Positions 58,870 through 64,000 of a stretch of 64,000 bases of DNA are shown here, piece by piece (the first letter of the stretch is position 1; the number at the start of each line of letters is the position of its first letter). The stretch spans positions 78,196,953 to 78,260,952 of the forward strand of contig JAMXBB010000011.1 in NCBI GenBank assembly GCA_024138015.1, given 5' to 3'. This DNA comes from Lumnitzera littorea (lineage: Eukaryota; Streptophyta; Magnoliopsida; Myrtales; Combretaceae). A program made the translations under genes and the position numbers. The notes beneath the pieces were generated by a model, which was not told the DNA's origin, ran no database searches, and saw only the letters and a list, made by a program, of their open reading frames with translations.

Positions 58870-60120
58870 CATGAATGTTATAGAGAAATATTTGTACTAG
58901 CCACAACAATTAGAAGATCACTTCAATTTTTAACAGCTTAAGTTACTATAATTTTGATAGCTAAGAGGAGATATTGTGGCTATAATGTTTTAATTCTCTA
59001 CAACCGAGATTACTTTAATCTTGTAATTGGGAGAAGAAGTAATGCCACTACTAAGCTTACTATAAGATCGCTTTGATCCTTTATAATTGAAATCACTTTG
59101 ATCTCATTGATTATAAGATGTGACAAAAAAGTGTTACACTCATGTGCTTAGGAGCAATGCTTTTACTAAGCAATTGAAACTATTGTGATATAATTGCTTT
59201 GATCATTTATAGTGGAGTCACTTGAACCTTGAGATCCACAGAAAAGACCTTACGAATATCAAGCCTTTCATAAGATTACTTTGACTATTCATAGTCAAGA
59301 CCGTTTCCATTTCATGAATAAAGTCACAAAAAAGGCATTGCATCTGTTACATGCTTAAAAGCAATGTTTCTATTGGGTAACTACAGTTATTGTAATATGA
59401 TTGCTTTGACTAATAACAAACGATTTTTTTTTGCCTTGAAATTTTACAAAAATGATGCTATAACTACCAAGCCTACTATAGATCACTTCGATCCTTTACA
59501 ACTAAGATCACTCCAATCTCATGAGTGAAGTTGCAAAACTACACGCTTAAGATCGATACTTTTACTAAGCAATGATGATAACTTTGAGGTGACTGCTTTA
59601 ATCATTCATAAATGTGATTGCTTTGACTCAAATATCTATAGAAAAGGCCTTATGGCCATTCAGCCTATTGTAAGATCGCTCTGATTTTTCATAATTTGCT
59701 TTGATATTGTATAAAGTTGTAGAAAGGCATTATGCCTACCATATGATAAATGCTTTTACTAAGTAATATCAGCTATTTTGATATACTTACTTTGATCATT
59801 CTCATATGAGGTTACTTTGACCTCGAGATTTACAAGAAAAAGCATTGAAGATTGTAGCTACCAAGCCTAAATGGGAATGTTTTAATTCTTTACAATTGAG
59901 ATTGCTTAGATTTCATTAGTAAAGTCGTAAATGGGCATTATACCTTATATGTACTTGTAAACAACATTTTCACTAAGGGACAACAACTATTGTAATATGA
60001 TTACTTTAGTCATTCATAAACGAACACTTTAACCTTTAGCTATATAGGAAAAAAAAAATAAAGTTGCAACTAGCAAGCTTACTATAGACTACTTCAATTA
60101 TTCATAGTTGAGATCACTTT
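58870..60120. repeat. very degenerate tandem array, period about 200 bp
   Basis: A recurring block of ACTAAG(c/t)AA...ACTATTGTGATATAATTGCTTTGATCAT type begins near 59172, 59375, 59572, 59758 and 59974, with spacings of 187-216 bp. Between these blocks, phrases such as AAGCCTACTATAGATCACTT and GAGATCACTTTGATC also recur. No ORF. It is likely an old retrotransposon 3'-UTR or satellite array into which the large element inserted. Confidence 0.5.
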
Positions 60121-60127
60121 GATCCTA

Positions 60128-60395
60128 ACTCTAAAAACTGAAGTGAAGAAGCCTTCATCATTCAGGACTTTGTTAGACCTCTACCAAGTTAATTCCTTAT
60201 GATCAATTTCTCATGGAGTTCTATTTCCTTACCGGTCAATTTAAACTAAATTATAGCGCATGATGATTCTTATCAGTCTCTTTTGAGATTGTCACAAACA
60301 TACTTGACTAATTTTAGGAAATTATGTATAATATCAATTCCTAGATTTTGATCAAACCTAGTTCAATCATCAATTATATTTTTTGATTAGGTATT
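60128..60395. repeat. direct repeat, copy 1 (about 265 bp)
   Basis: Shares AAGCCTTCATCATTCA, TCTCTTTTGAGATT and TCAATCATCAATTA in order with 60798-61065. Not obviously TG...CA bordered, so the element class is unknown. Confidence 0.6.
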
Positions 60396-60797
60396 TCCCA
60401 TATCCACATTTTATTTTCTCTTCCATAAATTCTAAGAAAGCCATAAAATTTATTTTCTTTTCCTTATAAATGAACCAACACAAATACATAAGATTGTACT
60501 TTTATTTGGTAGCACATTCAATAATTGTGTTTATTTTCTTTTCAAGCATCTAGGTGCATTATAAATTAGTAGCATAGACACAATACAATAAGCTTCAATC
60601 AATAAGTATCTGAAACTCATCAATTTTATCCTTTGGAATTTAGATATTACAGTACTGATTAAGATTAGGTGAATTGGTGATTGTAATAAGGACTTACTAG
60701 GAGTGATTTTTATTTGTAAGCAAAGGAGTTGTAAGACCATTAGATTCTAAGATTCATGTCGAATCTTTTCAAGGGAATCAGTGATGATGGAAATCAA

Positions 60798-61065
60798 ACT
60801 CAGTTTTAAAAATAAAGTAAAAAAGCCTTCATCATTCAAACCTCTGATAAGCCTTTTCTTTCTACTGAGTTAGTTACTTATGATTGATTTTTCAAAGAGC
60901 TATCTCACTCTTATCAATCAATTTAAAATTGATTTTTGGTGAATGACTGTTCCTATCAATCTCTTTTGAGATTTTGGGTAACTTATCCAGTTAATTATAG
61001 GAAATCATGTGTAATATTTAACCTTAGATTTTATTCAAACCTTATTCAATCATCAATTAGATTTT
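60798..61065. repeat. direct repeat, copy 2 (about 265 bp)
   Basis: Partner of 60128-60395; about 400 bp of unrelated AT-rich sequence lies between. Could be a decayed miniature LTR element or a segmental duplication. Confidence 0.6.
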
Positions 61066-61089
61066 TTTTCATTTTAACCTTAGATTTTT

Positions 61090-63826
61090 ATTTGTAATTA
61101 CTTAAAATACACGAAATATGCTAAAATAATGCTAAATAATTAAAAAAATTCATAATTAATTAAGGAAAAATAAAGAAAAATCATAAAAATGAGGAAAATT
61201 CTAGAAACTGGTCGTGGCAATCTGGAATTAAAGAAACAATTAAAATGCAACAAATAAGAAGTGAAAAAAAGAAGAAGAAGAGATAAAGCAATTATTTTAT
61301 CTAGTTAATGCACAATAATTCCTCAGGACTTTTATAAATATCCTAAATTTTTCAAAAGCTCATTTTGGATGTCTGAAATTGTAGAAAATTAGAGAGAGGC
61401 GAAATTGAGAGTAAATTAGGATTTTACAAAAAAATTATAAAAAAATACGTACAATTAGGGCTTTGGAAGGAAACTCACATCCGATGGCTACTTGGAAACG
61501 AACGGTCGCCACTATACTACTCCACCACCACCACCCAACTTGGCCGACACCATTAGGGCTGCTGCTAGTGGTCAGAATCCTAACGGCTAGATAAGTCTAA
61601 TTCCAACCTGATTTTGCAAAATTTATTAAAATTACTAATTTTACCCAGAAAATTATGTGATTTGTTATTATGATGTTTTATTATATGTTAATTTCACGTC
61701 TGTAAATATAGGGTGTTTAAGAAATTGAACACAACTAAGTATATTTAGAATATAAATAAATGATCTTAGGAGTATAGTTTTGAGCCTAAAATTTTTATGT
61801 AGACTGCTTAGGTGATATAAAATAGTGCCACAAAGCTCTTTTTCAAAAATAAATTTTCGAAATTTTTAGATAATTTTTAAGCCTTAAAATGATGCATAAA
61901 ATGAGTTATTTTTTGTTAATTAAGTAATTAAATGGTTAATTACTGATTTAGCAAATCGTTATATGTTTTAAGATGTTCAAATTTGATGAAGTATGATATT
62001 TGTATCTTTTAGGGTATTAGATGTAATTATTAGGGTATTATGTAATATATATGTAATAAGTAAAAATGGTAAATTTAAGTTAATTTTATAAATTAGGGTA
62101 ATTAGGTGTAAAATCTGATATGGGATGAATTTAGATATTTTGAGATGTTAATTGATGTTGGAGATGGTAATTAGAGTGATAGAAATATTAAATGTGTATT
62201 ATATATATAATAGGTGATAATACATAATATGCAATTATTGAAAATAGAATAAATAGAAGATATTAGAATAAAAATTGATATTATATAAATAATAGCAATA
62301 TATAATAAATCTGATAGAAAACTTAAATTTAGGTAATTATATGAAAAATGTAAAAATTTCTTACATTAGGAGTAAATTTGGTACACTAATAAGGATTTAA
62401 ATGTACTGGGTGGAATAAAATATCGGCTAGGGGTAATTATGTTATTTAGGATATTTAAAAGTAATGTGATTAATTTCACATTATGAGTTGAAACGAGTTT
62501 CTAGGATTCGTGTATAAAACTGTATTTAGAAACCGAACTAAAACCTAATTTAGAAATCAATGCGGAAACTGAACCAGAACTTAGCCCCAAACTGAGAATA
62601 ATCGCAAAAGATTTGAGAACTTAGATAATTGGACATATTAAACCCTAAACCAAAGACAATAATAAGTGTTATAAGATAAAACTAACCTATAATAGTTATA
62701 TGAAAAACTAAAACTACGTTTGTATTATATGGATAATCGGTGATGGCCTGAGCAAATTGGACCTCGAGTAAGCGAGCGAGGAGTCCGGGTAAACTGGGAT
62801 TAATACGTTAATGTATTTTAGAGACTTAAGATTATACTCAGTTGTACTTATTAGATAGTTGGCTATATGCATGTGCTTAATTCTGAGTGATGCTATGATT
62901 TTATTGTTGTTCTGGCTTATATTGTATGAAATGATTGATCATTCTAAACTAAACTTAACAAATACATGACTTATAACTATAAACTGAACTTACATAGCAA
63001 CCTATTAGAGAAAACTTAGGATTCTTTAGCCAAATACCGACCCTTTCGAAAGGGACAGCGCTGAATAATATAATGAGTCCCTTCTTCATCCTTAATCAAA
63101 CTAAATAATAAGTGAGAAGGTCACGGAAAGAGTGAAGTCAATGGTTTGAAGGTAATCGCAAGAGGAGCGTTGTCTCCATTGTATAAACTTGGGTTTGGTT
63201 GTGAGTCGTCGTATTAACGACAACTCCTCAACCCAGATTAGAGCGAGTGTAATTTCTCTAATCTCATGACAAGCTAGATAATATCGTGCAATAGCATTTG
63301 TTTGAACATGCATTGCACCTAATAAGTTGGTTGATAACTTTATTTGTGTTTGTGTTTATGGTATAGTTTTAAGTCCTCCATCCCGACTTATTGAGTTATG
63401 GTTGCTCACATCCTTATAGACGTCGTTGCAGGTGCTAGTTAAGAAGCGGCTTACAACTACTTTGAAACTAGCAACTGCTGAATCCTAAGGAATGAGGAAA
63501 AACATTTGAAAAACAGACATATATTTTTAAGGTCTAAGCTGTTATTTTAGAATTTTTCATTTATGAAAAATGTATTAACTAGGAAATAGATTACGGTAAA
63601 ACATTGTAAACGTTAATTGTAATAACTAAATTCTAGTGTATAAATATATATCCTTATTTTTTTAGGTAAATGACTTATTTAAATTACGAATTATTTACTT
63701 CAAAGCGAGTTAGTTGTGGACATCTTATGTAGATTAGGTATAGAATAGCGGTTGTAAAGCCAACTTTTATCTTAAGATGGTTTGCACGGCAAAACTGTTA
63801 CGACTTTACCGCTTTAAGGCGTGACA
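61090..63826 (+). mobile_element. decayed gypsy-type LTR-like block ending GGCGTGACA
   Basis: The order of features fits a long Tekay/Del-like LTR: A-rich TAAATAATTAAAAAAATTC at the start, a GTCGCCACTATAC / ACCACCACCACC segment at about 61510-61540, CCTCGAGTAAGCGAGCGAGG (62762-62781), GAAAGGGACAGCGC (63049-63062), TCCCGACTTATTGAGTTATGG...GTTGCAGGTGCTAG (63384-63440) and the terminus TTTAAGGCGTGACA at 63826. No matching start, primer site or target duplication (CTAAT follows) could be found, so it may be a solo LTR or fragment. Confidence 0.4.
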
Positions 63827-64000
63827 CTAATGATGCAATATGGTGAAAACTTGATGTGACCTTTGATCATTCTTAAGCTATATAGTGTCTTGCAACAGCA
63901 TAAGCACTAAATAATGTGTAAAATGACTATAAGCAATTACTAGAGTTTAAAAAATATTATATTCTTGCTTATTACATATGCTTCAACAAATACCGAAGAA
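63827..64000. other. terminal flank, nothing recognised
   Basis: AT-rich, no ORF or repeat recognised before the window edge. Confidence 0.4.

Overview
The window is nuclear DNA of a eudicot flowering plant. Evidence for this: introns with plant-type GT...AG borders, a plant 20S proteasome beta-3 gene, a BIG BROTHER-type RING-H2 gene, AT-rich intergenic DNA, and plant-lineage transposons (Tat/Ogre Ty3/gypsy, hAT, MULE, TRIM, LINE, an endogenous pararetrovirus relic). Species cannot be named from the sequence. There is one assembly gap of 819 N (32394-33212). Only two ordinary host genes are supportable: PBC1 (seven coding exons, 4683-8995, +) and an intronless RING-H2 E3 ligase gene (12326-13000, +). 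The rest is transposable elements, their ruins, and low-complexity DNA.

Layout. 1-466 is the 3' end of a Tat/Ogre-like retrotransposon (50-bp tandem array, hairpin, polypurine tract), followed by its LTR (467 to about 2270). A 591-bp minus-strand TRIM lies at 2486-3076. PBC1 and the RING gene follow. A 1455-bp Mutator-like element with a perfect 9-bp target duplication occupies 16007-17461. Degraded LTR fragments, two weakened tRNA-iMet primer sites and a pararetroviral RNase H relic lie between 17.9 and 28.7 kb. A minus-strand LINE tail abuts the gap at 33.2-34.2 kb. A 737-bp non-autonomous hAT with an 8-bp target duplication is at 40707-41443.

The dominant object is a nearly structurally complete Tat/Ogre-type LTR retrotransposon at 42938-58864 (15.9 kb), flanked by the target duplication GCACT. 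It has 2.1-kb LTRs, a tRNA-Arg-type primer site, an extra ORF1, gag, protease, a probable frame-preserving intron between protease and reverse transcriptase, RT, two RNase H domains, integrase, and a 1.6-kb array of about nineteen 85-bp repeats before a hairpin and polypurine tract. About a dozen nonsense codons in its long pol frame, two in ORF1, frameshifts in gag and a lost protease catalytic Asp make it non-autonomous. It sits inside an older, very degenerate array of about 200-bp repeats (seen at 58870-60120). The window ends with direct repeats (60128-61065) and a decayed LTR-like block ending in GGCGTGACA (63826).

How the parts relate. The two Tat-like elements (window start and 42.9-58.9 kb) share the same 3' architecture: tandem repeats, then a hairpin, then a purine tract, then a TGTAGACACC-type LTR start with a tRNA-like segment in U3. 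That recurring architecture is the most interesting structure here. The proteasome and RING genes both act in ubiquitin-proteasome turnover, but I see no sign that their proximity is more than chance.
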